Shown: positions 13,150 through 25,700 of the stretch, piece after piece
Numbering within the stretch: the stretch's first letter is position 1
Layout: every line of letters begins with the position of its first letter
Assembly: GCA_032358165.1 (NCBI GenBank)
Contig: JAALGY010000014.1
Location: 496,001-560,000, forward strand
DNA from: Diplosphaera chodatii
Taxonomy: Eukaryota; Chlorophyta; Trebouxiophyceae; Prasiolales; Stichococcaceae
DNA length: 64,000 bases
Direction of reading: 5' to 3'
Made by a program: the position numbers and the translations under genes
The notes under the pieces: generated by a model
What the model saw: only the letters and a program-made list of their open reading frames with translations
Database searches by the model: none
What the model was told of the DNA's origin: nothing

Positions 13150-15646
13150 ATGCCGCAGGCAGAGGATCCGATGCCGGTTTCCAGGCTGCCTGAGGGAGTA
13201 CGCAGCGCACTGCTGCCCGTCGACAGCGATGCCGGGGCAGCTGCGTGGCTGCCGCTTGTGCGCGCTGCCGTGCGGCGCACCCAGCAGCGTCTGTTTGTCC
13301 TCTTCTCAGGTGCCTCTTGTCTCCCAGGTTGCACAGAGGCGGGGCCATCGTGCGGAAGTCACTCGCGTGCTCGTCTGATGGACGCACACTTTAGAATCCT
13401 TCATCTTGACAATCTGCTGCACGCCAGGGCGGTACAGTTGGTACTGGAGGTGCACGCTGATGCACATACCCGCAGGCCAGTCTGCGTCTGGGCCGCCGTG
13501 CGAGGCGCTGCTGCGGCTGGCGGCCACGGCGCTGGGGGCGTGCGCCACGGAGGGCAGGCCGCAGCTGGATATGGTGCCGCTGTTCCCCACCGCCGGCTGG
13601 GCCGCCCTCGCGGCAGGTGCGCCACAGCATCACATTGCCACTGGACGGCCAGAGCGAGTTTGAACATCATGTCCATGCAGTTCGGACCTCGCTTGGCGCG
13701 TAGAATAAGGCTGGATAGGTATTTGCAGGCAAAGCCCCCGGCGGGCAGCAGGCGGAGGCGCTGCGGGGTGTTCAAGCAATCTTCTGTGCCAGCGACCCAG
13801 CACACGGCTCTGGCAGTCAGCATCCGCAGCAGCAGCAGGGCAGCAACAGCACCAGAGACAAGGATGCCGATGCTCAGCCTGACCAGCCACCCTCGAGCCT
13901 CAGAGGTAGGCGCAGCACACCTGCAGGCAGGAAGGCGCTTGCGCAGCGGCGGCCGCCCTCGTCAGAAGCCGCTGCAGGGCGCCATGACCCGCCTGCAGCT
14001 GACAGAGCGCACGATACAGGCGACAGGGCTGCAACAGCCACCAGCGGCACCACGGCTCAAGGCAGTAGTGGCGCGGCCGCTGCGAGCGCCACCGACCATG
14101 CAAGGCCGACTGGCGGTGTGGACATGCTGCAAGCGGTGCAGCTGGCCGAGGCGCTTTCAGAGGGACGCCCGCCCAGCGAGCCCCCCGCTGCCATCGGCAC
14201 GCTGACAGCGGCGCCTGATGGTGCGCTTTTCTGTGTGCGGCTGCTGCTGCGGTGGTCTCAGCCGGCAGCGGCGCCCATATGGAGCCAGATGCCCAGCACC
14301 TGCAGATGTGCACCCACATGACCCTCATTTGTTTCATTCGACCGCCTTCACAGCAGGTCGCGATGTCACTGCAAATCAGTCATCGGTCCCTCACGCAGGC
14401 GCCGCAGTGGACGAGCAGCTGCCGCCGGGCAGCCGGGAGCCGCGGTCCTGGGGCCACATGGCGGTGGGTGGCACCTTCGACCGGCTGCACGCCGGGCACC
14501 GCATCCTGCTGGCCGCGGCGGCGCTGGCCGCCACGGAGGCGGTGTACATCGGCGTCACCGGCCCGGCGCTGCTGCAGAAAAAGGCGAGGTGTTGCGCGCC
14601 TGCAAATCGACATCAGCGGTGCAGTGGCGGGTAGGCATGCTGCAGCAACCGTAATTCATGCAGCAGCTGGAAGAGTGTGCTGCTGTGGCGTAATCTGTCA
14701 GCGGTGCAGAAAGGAAGAGCCTAGCTGTGCATATCACGAGCCATCTCCATCTGTAACCTGTCGGTGGGCATGTCATCCAAATGGAGTAAACAGACAGCAC
14801 TGTGCACCTCTGACACTGCGCAGCATTTGCTGACCTGCAGAAGCACGCGGAGCTGCTGGAGCCGTACAGCATCAGGGAGGCGGCGGCGGCAGACTATGTG
14901 CGGGCGGTGCGCCCCGGGCTGGAGGTGCACACCGGCGAGCTGCACGACGCCAAGGTGCGCATGAGCCGGCGTATAGTGCTGCCCAGCAGTGTGGTGGCTG
15001 GTCCATGCCTGCATTTGTTGGCAAGCCGCTGACTGAAGTGGACCCCCAAAGGCCTGGTCGGCGCCTTCGCCCTGCGAGGGGCTGCATCAGGGCAGCTGCC
15101 CATGCCAGGTGGCAGTCCAGGACCCAGCTGAGACTTGAGCAGTGGGTGGCAGCAACGTCCCATCCAGGTACCCATGCGATCCAACAGGCTATCTTCGTTA
15201 CTCTGTCAATGGTGTTGCAATCCTCTACTGCAGGGACTGGCGGCAGAGGTGGAGGCCATTGAGGCGCTGGTGGTGTCCGAGGAAACGGCCGCGGGGCTGG
15301 GGCCCATCAACGAGGACCGCAAGGAGTGCGGCTTCCCGCCGCTCGAGGTGCCCTTCCGAACAGCTGTGTTCGTGGTCGGCTGGTAAATTCACAGTCACCC
15401 ACTGCTGCCCTGCTACCATCCAAGCACTGCAGTTGTTGGTAACCCACATGCAGCAGAAAGCAATGAGCTTACGTACTGTAATGAGCTGCATCCAGCGGCT
15501 GCAAATGTGTGCTGCAGGCAGTCACGGTGAGATTGGTGGGCGCCTCGGGCGGCACCGCAGCCAAGCTCAGCTCGACCGAGCTGCGGGAAGCGGAGGCAAA
15601 GAGGAGAGCAGGGAACACAACCGACGGTGCAGCAGGGGACTGGTGA
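13150..15646 (+). CDS. COAD: Phosphopantetheine adenylyltransferase (CoA biosynthesis)
   Basis: This enzyme transfers AMP from ATP to 4'-phosphopantetheine, giving dephospho-CoA, the penultimate step of CoA synthesis. The catalytic exon (about 14401-14590) encodes MAVGGTFDRLHAGHRILLAA, with the nucleotidyltransferase signature TFDRLHAGH. The next exon encodes HAELLEPYSIREA and VRAVRPGLEVHTGELHDAK. The exon from 15234 encodes EAIEALVVSEETAAGLGPIN, and the last exon supplies the family's closing KLSSTELREAEAKR motif before the stop at 15644-15646. Upstream exons from the first in-frame ATG at 13150 (MPQAEDPMPVSRLPEG...LFVLFS) form an N-terminal extension reminiscent of the one in animal CoA synthase and absent from the short plant enzyme. 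I see no dephospho-CoA kinase domain after it, so it is monofunctional. Exact exon ends between 13.3 and 14.4 kb are uncertain. Confidence 0.85.
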
Positions 15647-16163
15647 ACGGTGGCCAGCATGCATGTTCCATGACAACTTTAATAATCCGTCAAACCATCA
15701 TCTAACTCCTATGCACCAGAATAAGAAGCAGAGGCATCAATATCAATGTCACTCCACAAAACCACAAACGCCGAGGCGCGCTGCTGGACTGGTCTGTGTC
15801 AGCGTGGTCTGTGTCACTGCAAATACACGCCAAGCCTGACCAGCAAACGGCCTGTGAGCAGTCCTGCAGCACGCAATGCGTGTTGGTCAGACACTGACAG
15901 GTACAGGGTTGCAGCAGCATAGTCAACAGCACCGCAGCACATGAGTAAAGCGCACCTCCGCATGCGAGCCACAAAATTCAACATGGAAACTGTGCGCCTA
16001 CGTGATGCTGCCGTACGATCTGATATTCCTTAGGCTCACTGACCCTGGCACCTGCGTTTAGACAGCAATCTGCCATCATGGTGCGTCATTGACGCAGACA
16101 TCTCACTAAACACCTGTGTGTCTGCAAGTCGACAAGCTGCACGCGCACCTGAACCACCGCGTA
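15647..16163. other. Convergent intergenic gap
   Basis: This lies between the 3' ends of the adenylyltransferase gene (+) and the small membrane-protein gene (-). I see no credible coding exon; it presumably holds both 3' UTRs. Confidence 0.5.
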
Positions 16164-16457
16164 CTAGCAGTCGTATACGACGGGCGGCCAGGGCGGCTTG
16201 CCGGCGATCACGCTCCACAACAGGTACGCCATGATTGCCGCTGGTAGCAGGTACAGCTGGATGGGCAGCGGCACGTCCGCATCGTCGTCCGGGTGCGGCT
16301 CAAAGTTTTCCTCTGGCGCTGTGTAGTGGTACCACGGCACCTTCTTGGGCTGTTCGGGTGCTGCTGCAATACCTGGCTGTGCTGATTGCGGGGCATCTGA
16401 TGGTGCATCTTGCTGCTGTGCTGGTTCCCGCTGGGCTCGCCGCCGTGTCGTGACCAT
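16164..16457 (-). CDS. Small single-pass membrane protein, unrecognised
   Basis: A single uninterrupted exon encodes 97 residues from the ATG at 16457 (MVTTRRRAQREPAQQQ). The N-terminal half is hydrophilic and rich in Gln, Ala and Pro. It is followed by VPWYHYTAPEENFEPHPDDD and then one hydrophobic helix (PIQLYLLPAAIMAYLLWSVI) close to the C-terminus PPVVYDC. The frame stays open upstream to about 16571, so a longer N-terminus is possible. The short size, single C-terminal helix and aromatic/acidic linker resemble accessory subunits of mitochondrial respiratory complexes, but I cannot match it to a named subunit. It follows the 3' end of DPH6 on the same strand, about 150 bases away. Confidence 0.55.
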   Translation of the reverse strand: MVTTRRRAQREPAQQQDAPSDAPQSAQPGIAAAPEQPKKVPWYHYTAPEENFEPHPDDDADVPLPIQLYLLPAAIMAYLLWSVIAGKPPWPPVVYDC

Positions 16458-16605
16458 GGCCAGCGCACAGTGCGGATAGGCGCGTTTTACTGATGTCGTG
16501 GGACTGTTTACATTAGCAAATGGCCATTGGCAAGCGGCAGCAAATTGGTTTGGCGCTGATGCTTCCAACAACCACAGGCAACGAAATGGTCAAAGGCATC
16601 AACTG

Positions 16606-19600
16606 TCAGAGGTCTGCAGACTCGTCGGCTGCCTCGTCAGCCGTCAGCGCCAGAACCTCCAACTGCATGATGGAGTCCTCTATGCCACCGCTGCCGTCCT
16701 CAATCCACAGGACGGGCAGCGCAATAACCTCTATCGTTGGCAATGCTGTTTCGTACGCTGCAGCCGCTGAAGACACCACCGACTCCTGCAGCAGCGGCGG
16801 CAGCGCTGCGCAGTCGACCGCGTCTGATCTGCAGTACACTGCGGCAGGAGAACATATGGTCGGCCAAGTTGTACGCAGTTGCAAATCTGTTGGGCAATGC
16901 CACCGCTTATCAAGCAGCACAGCTTGTCGTTTCAACGTTTTGCATCAGTCAGAGCATGGCTGTTGATGAGCCGTGTCGCCCAAAAATGGGAAACTGCAGC
17001 AGCCGTTTGGTGCACCTGTGAGGCTGCCGACATGGCCCCAGGAGAGATGCGCGGCATACAGCGCATCCTTCACATGCATCGCCATGAGTCTGCACAGCAC
17101 CGCCACCTGCAGCGCCTGCGGCAGTCAAACTGGCTGTGAACTTGCGTGCAGCAACAGAACATGCACGCTACAGAGCACGGTGCGGTTTGTGCTTGTGCTA
17201 GATTGTCAGGCGCCATGCCACCAGCCTTCCTGCACCGGTGTGCCTGTGCCGCTAAAGTGGGGCTGCCCTGCAGAATCAGTTCAGTGAGACCCTGACTCCC
17301 AAATGAAAACGCTGGTACAGTTGATATGGCGCACGGATGGGGCAGCACCTCCTGGTCGCCGGGCAGCGCAAGAGCGCTGGCGGCGCAGGTGATGCGGCAC
17401 AAGCGCCCTGGGGCGAAGGCCCACCGCGTCTCCACCAGCCCCTCTGTCTCCTCACCCCGCTCCTGGGTATAGACAAAGATGCCATGGGCGCAGACTTTGG
17501 GATTCTCTCAAAGCTCTATGCATCAGACCAGTGCTCACAGTCGCGTGCACAGTGAAGGGTGTGCTGAGCTGCAAGCCTGTACAGCACGGTTAGGGGGACA
17601 CCCCGGACGCACCGCAGCAGCAGGGTTGAGCGGCAGCACCCGCCGCCCGCACTCCAGCGGCAGCGGCAGCGAGCCGGCCGCATCGCCGGGCGCCGCCAGC
17701 AGCAGGGGCTGCACCTCCACTGCCGCCCCCCGCGGCAGCGCCGGCACCTGCAGGACATGCACAGGACCCCATGTTGCCTGTTCTGCATCCACCCTGTGGC
17801 GATGTGGGGCACCCTGGGGTGCGAGCCGCCACACACATACTGCAGACATGCTGCTCATCCATCTGATGTACAGCCGAGCAAAGCTGGGCTGATCGCCATG
17901 GCGAGCACCTGCACGCAGGTGATCTGCTGGTGCGGCACTGCCCGCGCCATGGCCGGCGACACCAGGTATGTGTCGCAGGCCACCAGGTCCTCGAAATCAT
18001 CCTCGCCCACGTCATCGTCTGCTGCTGCGGCACCCTGCAGACCCAGGTCATAGGTAAGGCTGTGCCATGGACATCTTCCAAGTTCATAACCATGTTCAGA
18101 GTGGCAGCAGTGCCTCCGCTTGGCCACAGCTGCGTGCTGACATGCCACACTTTGGTGCATACCTGCTGCTGAGCCTGCAAGTATGCCTCCAACTGCCGTC
18201 GCAGCGCTGCGATGTCCGCCACGCAGCAATTGGCACTGCAGTACAGCGTTGCCGCCAGCAGTCCAGCCCTGCTTCACAGGACGCGTGTCACAGTGTCAGC
18301 TCACAGGCAGTGCACTGCACTCGCCTTGCTGACCTTGGGCGCGTTCAGTCGAGGAATGCTTCCCACCATCCTTTCACTGACTTGCCTGAGACACAAGGCA
18401 ATTACCTGAAGTTGGCGCGCAGGCCGGTGGCCACCGCCTCGCAGCTGGCAAGGCACCGTGTCAACTGCACTTCGGCAGTGCCTGCAGCACCACCCATGTG
18501 GTTGCTGGAGCGCATACGATATGTACATGAACATCTGACCATGTCAACTGAGCTGTGCTGGCACCGGGCTGTGAATCCACATAGCAGTGTTGCTACCAAG
18601 CTTGGTGCCAAGTGACTATGAGACAAGCGCACCTGGCGCCAGCTGCATGGTGGCCGGCTCCAGCGGTATCACGCCCGACATGAACACCAGCCCCGCAGCG
18701 GCGATGCCCTGGCTGTATGGCCCGATCATGCAGGGCGCCCACTCCGAGACGCTCTGCACATGCAGCGCCCGCCTGCTGGGCTGCGCAGCCGCCGCTGCTC
18801 CCGCCACCTCGGCTGCTGGGTCAACCGCATGCTCTGCTGCGCCGAAGGCTGACGGCGAGGCCTGAACCCAGTCTGCGGTTGCTGTGCCGTTTGACGCCTG
18901 CTGATCTGCTGCTGACAGTGCCTCCCCCTGCCGCGAGTCACTTGCCGCTGCTGCCATGCTGGAGCCCTTGGCCTGTGCTGCCAAGTGATCTGCACAGCTG
19001 TCATGACTTGCGGTTTCCCAGCTGCCACTGCTGCCGCCGCTGTCACCTGGTGCTGTCGCCAGTGTGACGCCGCTGCACAGCGCAAGCACAGACACCGCCA
19101 CAGGGCAGCCATTCGGCAGCGGCAGCTGCACGCAAGCACGCGCCGGTGGGCTGGCTGCAGGAAGCAGCACGCTGTATACGGCATTGGCTGCGCTGAAGTG
19201 GGCCATATCCGCCAGATACAAGTGTACAAAGGCCACGGCGTGCCAGCCAACGCCCAGAGCTTGCAACTCTGTGCAGTTGAGAGGGTATCGGTCATGCACT
19301 CCCGCTCATCGATGACTGCAGGTACACACCACTTCCCAAAGGGTCCTGCACCACCGAAGCACTTTCCGGGAGTTCAGGGACTTGGTGAACGGCTGCAGTG
19401 CCTTACCTGCATGCAGGGCAGTCAAAATGCCTGTGAGTGCCGCGGCTGTGTCCTCGGCTGTGGCCGCCGCAGCGCTTGGCGGCTGAGAAGGCGCTGAGGC
19501 CAGCAGCGTGAGCATCTGCGGCCGCCGCCCCTGCTGCCGCAGCACCCGCGGGCGCCACCGCTCCTGCGGCGCCGGCAGCGGCCGTGGCGCCGGCAGCCGC

Positions 19601-21781
19601 ACCCGATAGTCTGCAACATCAGCACGAGATCTAGGTGACTACCGGAACGGCGCACCAAGCTCTGCAATCGGGAGGTGAAGTAGCATCGTGACAATGTCCT
19701 CTGCATGCTGAGGTGCTGTGCTAGCACGGCCATGCAACCACGGTAAGATATGCCGTGCTATATGGGGTGAAGCTCAGCCTGGCGGTAACAGCACTGTGAA
19801 CTGGCGTGACTAGTGAGGGGCACACTATGCACCTGCGGGCACCTCTATGACCTGCGCATCATCCTGCTGCACACCGCTGGCACCATTCTTGGCCTCCAGG
19901 CGGAAGGTCTTAGGCCGCAGCACCGCGACTGCCGCTATGTCGCCTGGGGAGTGGGACACCACATCCCAGTCCTGTGCAATCGTAACAATGCCAGTCAGCA
20001 GAGACATCAGTAATCGCCAAAACGGGAACCCCAGTGGGAACTGACCGCAGGCGATGACCACCAGCAGGTGGGCAGGATTCTCACTTGAACACAGCCATGG
20101 CATGGCATATCACCTGCAGGACCAGGCGAGCATGCATGAAGAGCGGGCAGTCCAGCGTGAGGGTCTCATACTCGCCGCCCTCCCCGCAAACATTGCTGCC
20201 GAATGTCCTGTTTGACACAAACGCTCGCTCGTGCCTCGGCGTCAGTGCACCAGCCTCGGACTATAAAGCATACCAGGGTGTTCAGGCCACCAGGCACGAC
20301 AGACAAGTGCTGGTACCTGGCGAGGCGGTGCAGGTGTGGCTCCACCTGCGCCAGGGTCTTGCCCAGGTGCTTCCCAGGCTCCAGGCCTGCCAGCGCATGC
20401 ACACATCAGCTGTGTCGTGCTTGTGCCTAGCCATAGTGGGGAGCAAATCCGCTGCTCCAAAGACCGCTGAAGCCTAGGCGCCTGCGGCTTGCACTTCAGT
20501 GACATTCTTCCGCGGCAGCCACCCCTCCCATCGGTAAAGCTGGTTGCTGGTCGCTGCAACTACTAACTTCCAGTGCTGCCAGCAGAGGATGCTTCAACGA
20601 CGTGGTGATCATGCATCGCGCATTTAGTGCGCACCAATGGCAGCAATCTTCACGAGGATCGCCTCCAGCCCGCTGTCCAGCATCCGCCGCAGCAGCTTTG
20701 CCTGTCAATGCCACACATCCGTATAGTCCAAAGCCAGTAACTCGACGACATGCCCTGTGACAGATGTGATCACACATCTGCAAGCGTGATCGTGTGAACA
20801 ACCAGGCAGAACCCTAAGCACGCACCTGCGGCTGGTGCCACAGGTAGGCGAGGCTGGTGAGGGACAGGCGGCCGCACACCGCCTCCACCCGCAGCCGCTG
20901 GTAGTCCGACGCGATGGCGCCCGACGCCACGCCCTGCAGCCCCTGCGCCAGTCCTGCACACTTGGATTTGAGCGCCTTCAGGACTGCTCTTTTCGCCATG
21001 CTGCAATGCAGACCATGGCACTCTCCTCAGGCAGCATCCTGTTGGTCAGCAAGGCAACCTGCTGAACAGGTGATGCCAAGGGCTGCCTTACCGGGAAGCG
21101 CTCTTTGGCAAAGGCCAGCAGCGCTGCTAGGTCCTCCACCTCATCGCCTGCGGTCTCGCGGTAGCCAAGCTCCTACAGCAGCAGCACAATTGGCTGAGGC
21201 TCACGGCTTCTGAGGTGACCCACATGTTCCGGAGGTCCACATCTGGCATCCAGCTCACTGTGTGTCGGGATGCGCCGCAGATGCGGCGGCGCAGCAGCGG
21301 CAGCCCGCACGCCGCAGCATACCCTGCAACCAGCTGGTGCCCGACCGTCTGGAACATCCAGCTGTCCAGCTCGTCCACCGCATCGTCCACTGGGAGCAGG
21401 TTGCCGAGCGCGATAATCTGTGCATGTAAATGTGACGATCATGGATGCGCGCATGCATGCGATCACCCAATTTTGTGCGCTTGTACATGTCTGTGTGTCT
21501 TCTGCATGGGCTGTCAGAAGAGCATGTCCAGTGCATGCTTCAGACGCCGAAATGCAGGTGCCAGCTCAAACCTCGTGGCCATGCTTCTGGCACAGCATCA
21601 TGTTGAAGCATGAGTCTTTGCCGCCGCTGCAGAGCGGAATGAGTGCATCGTGATGAGCGAGTTCAAACGTGATTGAGAGCAGATCAATTCAAGAGCATGA
21701 TGCAGCTGCATAGTGTGTATGCGGCGCTCACTGCACTGTGCTGTCATTTGCCAGGCACCTGACCAGCGCGATGGTCTTCAT
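16606..21781 (-). CDS. DPH6: Diphthine-ammonia ligase with C-terminal RidA-like domains
   Basis: DPH6 performs the final ATP-dependent amidation of diphthine to diphthamide on eEF2. Exon 1 (21759-21781) encodes MKTIALV. Exon 2 (21572-21626) completes SGGKDSCFNMMLCQKHGHE, the PP-loop ATP-pyrophosphatase motif. Exon 3 begins at 21417 with IIALGNLLPVDDAVDELDSW and continues FQTVGHQLVAGYAAACGLPL. Further exons give GDEVEDLAALLAFAKERFP, IASDYQRLRVEAVCGRLSL, GLEPGKHLGKTLAQVEPHL and VCGEGGEYETLTLDCPLF, all hallmarks of the family. The C-terminal half carries two YjgF/RidA-like segments, as in plant and fungal DPH6: FVHLYLADMAHFSAANAVYS (near 19.2 kb) and WAPCMIGPYSQGIAAAGLVF (near 18.7 kb). The last exon ends LEVLALTADEAADESADL before the stop at 16606. 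The gene is intact as far as I can follow. Some 3' exons (17.0-18.3 kb) are placed only approximately. Confidence 0.92.
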
Positions 21782-22746
21782 TTGCTGCGGATGTCACTCG
21801 AGTAGGGCTTCAAGCTGCATCAGATATGTCGAGGAAAAGGTCGGAGAATGTCAGCTGCGCCGCTGCAGCCCACTGCCGCGGTTTGCAGGTCGGTAAATTG
21901 TTCATTTTGTCAAGGCACGAGTGACGGTGGGTATCATTTCATGCAGTCACAAAGGATATGAGTGCCATTTCACCGTCGCTCGATGCTACATGATAGATCA
22001 CTGTCGCATCTGCAACCGACTATTTGCGGATGTGCTGCGCAAAGCCCAATTCCGGGCGCGGACTTGCCAGCTCGTTGCCCGATGCTGTATTGTAAGCATG
22101 TAGACCCAACGCTTGCAAGCAGAGGCCTGAGGTGTTGTGCCGGGCACCACCAAACAGCAAAACTATCAGGTCTAACCGTCTAAGATAGGAGGCCGCCTTT
22201 CATGTGAATTCTACATCTACCCCTATCATGCCCGTCCTCGTCAAAAATAGCGGCATGCTCCTCCACCTGTGCCCAGTCAGAGCAAACACTAAACGGTCTG
22301 GTGTTCGAGCCATTCACGACCGTGAGTTATTGCAGTCAAATACGGCGCTTCAGGGCCATAGAAAGCACTGCAGCCTACCACCGCGCTGTAAACCTGGCAG
22401 CAAGCAAGGGCAACAGGCAAATACACACGGCTCACCAGCAGCAGTGCACTTTTGCGGTGCGAGGTGCAGCTTACCAGCCTTTCGGTCAACATGCGCGCGT
22501 CAGGACCTCCATCGATGTGCGCAAGATGGCTGAAGGTTCTTCTCATCTTGGACTGCAGCTGATCTCACGCTGGTTTGGAGGCATACTCGAACTGTATGTG
22601 ATAGATGTATCAGCATGTGGATGCATTATCACAGAGACAGGTTTGCTTGTCACTCGCAGGAGCTGTTGCATATCCTACTGTTGACGTGAGCAGCCAGGGC
22701 AAGGGTGGACTACTGGATCACTGGCTAGGCTGGCGCAGACAACAAG
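21782..22746. other. Divergent intergenic region (DPH6 / F-box gene 1)
   Basis: About 960 bases separate the DPH6 start (-) from the first F-box start (+). Open frames here are short and unlike any family I know. It should hold both promoters, but I see no diagnostic element. Confidence 0.45.
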
Positions 22747-25700
22747 ATGTCCATGACAGCACTGCCCCTGGAGCTCCTGCAGCACATCTGCAGCTTCATA
22801 GACAATCCTGATGATCTCGCAAGCTGCCATATGGTAGATACAAGGTACATGCATTTTAGCGCGCCTTCAATTCTCCATGCATTTTCCCACCATTGGTGTG
22901 TTGCAAAGGCTTCAAAGCAACTATAGACCTGCTGGGCTGAAAAGGATCAGACCTTGCTTGACTGGCATGTGCGTCCGCCTGCTGCAGGTTTTGTGCTGTA
23001 GCAAGGGCCGCGCTGATCACTGCTGAGCCGCAGCACCCCGGCTTCTGCCAGTTGGCGTTACGTCACCAATATCGCCTGCAACACCTGAGCACCGCTGAGC
23101 TGCCCTTCTGCGAAGTGGGCACTTATATCTCGCAGGTGATGGGTGATGACAGTATGAGAACCGTCTTTTGGCACATGCATCCTGTCATGCAGAGCAGCAG
23201 CGAGTATGTTGGCCCTCCATATGCAGCAGATGACAAGCAAAACCTTACACCCATCAATACAGGTGCTGTCAACTGCCGATCGACTGCAATAAGCAGGCTG
23301 AAATCGAAGTGTCACTCTGCTACAGGCACCTAGCAGCCTGACGTCCTTAAACATTGCTCGACGCACGCTGAGTGAGCTTCCAGAATGGGAGTATGGATCC
23401 CGCAGGCTGTCAGTGGCCGATGTACTCCAGGGCGTTACCAGCCTGCGCAATCTATCCTGCCCAGTACACACATCCTTGCTCCACTGCAGTCGACCGCTTA
23501 CGTACATGTCTACTACGCTGTGAAAGTGGCATGCAGAACGATGTACTTGTTGGTTATTGATGGCCATGCAGCAATGGCAAGTGGTATGAGCTTGTGGCAG
23601 GCATACATGACCTACCACCATTGGACTGGGCCATGCCTTCAAAATCCCAGCTACACACATACTTGCATTAAGTCTGCGCGCGTCTTGTGACATTTCGCAG
23701 GTGGAGGGAAATAGTCCCTTGGACTTCCTGCAGCCACACCTCGCTGGCTTGAGCACACTCACTCTCGACCTTCGGCAGGAGCCGGAAGATTTCCAGGTTG
23801 CCAAATGCTGATCATGGCTGTGAGAAACACAAGGCTGTATATGCCAGCCTCTACAGTTGACTGTGTACAGACAGCACATCATATAGGCGAGGCTCGTCGC
23901 GACTGAACATCTGAGAGCGCGACATGCGTACAGGATTTGCGGCATCTGACGAGCCTGACGCATTTGGGAGTAATAAGCATTTGGGACCTGGGCAGCCAGC
24001 TGCTGAGTGTGGTTGCTGGACTGACCACTCTTCAATCATTACGCCTGCCGGCTGTGACTGATCCAATGCTCCTCTCGGCGCTCAGGTCAGGCTGTTGCGC
24101 AAACAATGCTGCTCTGAAAAACAGGTTCAAGCACCCATCTCCTCAGTGTGCACGCTGCGTGTTGCGCAGTAAACTGACTGTCCTCAGCATGGGCGTGCTC
24201 GAGGAGGAGAGCTGTGCTGGGGACGAGGAGGTAGCAGCACTGGTAGAGGCGCTGCCGCAGCTTTGCGCACTGGACTTGCGGGCTTTTGGACAACTCGCCT
24301 CAGATGCAGGTGTGCACAGGGGAGCCCAAGAGAGGTCTGGAAGACTGGCACGAACAAGACATAATTGGTCTCGTGGCTGGAGTCTGTGTAGAATCTTATG
24401 ATATTGTCAAACCTTGGGCATTGCTGAGGTTAGGCATCATGCAGGGCTTGGCCACATGTCACAACTCAGCAGCTACAGCAGCTGAGGCTCTCATGTTGTT
24501 TTTCACGTTGCACGCATTGCGGACTAGACGCAGCTTTCGTCAACATGACAGGTATCACCCCAGTTCTGTACGGTTACTGCCATTGCTGCCGACCTACTCG
24601 TGTGATGAGCATCCAACATTCTACTTGCTTGTTGCTGGCACGCACATTAGATGTGCTCTGACCTCTGCTATCGTCAGCCTGCCTTTGAGGCACCTGAGTG
24701 CCATCTATATCAGTGGTTGAATTTCTTCGAACGCAGGCCTTGAAGCGCTCGATGTCTCAGATAGCTGTCCAGTCGGAGTTGAACATGATGTACCTGGCAG
24801 TATTGCCCGGCTGACCAGACTGACAACCCTGCTTGCTGACAGCCTTGTGGAAGGTGTCCCCGAAAGGTGCAGATGTCGTATATCGGGCTTCCGCACTTTG
24901 CCCAGCAGCCCACTTGACAGACATTTGCCACGCATGCATCACACGGCGGGGATGCAATGTGACGAGCATGTGAGTTTTCGACGGCAAGCAACTGCTGACC
25001 AGAGCTGGCTTTCTGCAGTGCCATCGATGGCATGCTGGCGGCACTGGGGCCCCGTCTGCAGCGGCTGTCGCTGTACTGTTGGCAACGGAGAGGCGAGAAC
25101 CTGGTGCCTGCGATCCTCAGGCACTGTCCGCTGCTGCTTCAACTGGACGTGGATGATATTCAGCCTGCTGGTAGCAATGAGGCGGTATGATTTGTGATCA
25201 ACCACCGCACACAAATGCAGAAATCATCCTCTGTCATGTGCCTTTGTCAGTATCGGGGGTCTCCCAGCCACTGCGGATATAGCTCACATGATTGCCGGCA
25301 TACGCGCCTCAATTCCACCTGCAGGAAGTCGCTATAATACATCTGTCACACTGCACCCAGCTGCAATTGTCTTGCCGACCAGAGGTGCGCTGACAGAGCA
25401 ACTGCAAGGTGCATACCATGCAACCATGCGCAGCAATACCTGCAAGTGCATGCAGTAGGTGATAAGCACTTCATCGTTGGCTCTCAATAAGGATGGCAAA
25501 CTTGGCGTGCAGGCGTACACCTTCGTGCTGACGTACGCTCAGAGACTGCGTCGCCTGCAGCTCCATGTGCACTGCTGGCGAGAAACCGGGGCTTGCAGAC
25601 CAGCATCACTCATTGACGGTGCGGGCTTTGTAGAGCAGAGCGTCTTGCACATGTATCCGTGCCTGCACCTTGACAGCAGTCTGGGAGGGTAGGCTCGACA

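Noticed and set aside
21601..21653. A plus-strand reading of the DPH6 ATP-binding exon
   Set aside because: The minus strand gives SGGKDSCFNMMLCQKHGHE with correct splice sites, so the plus frame is a shadow.
23058..24035. A 325-codon open frame on the minus strand
   Set aside because: It is antisense to LRR exons and introns of F-box copy 1, has no domain or sensible composition, and is best explained as a chance frame.
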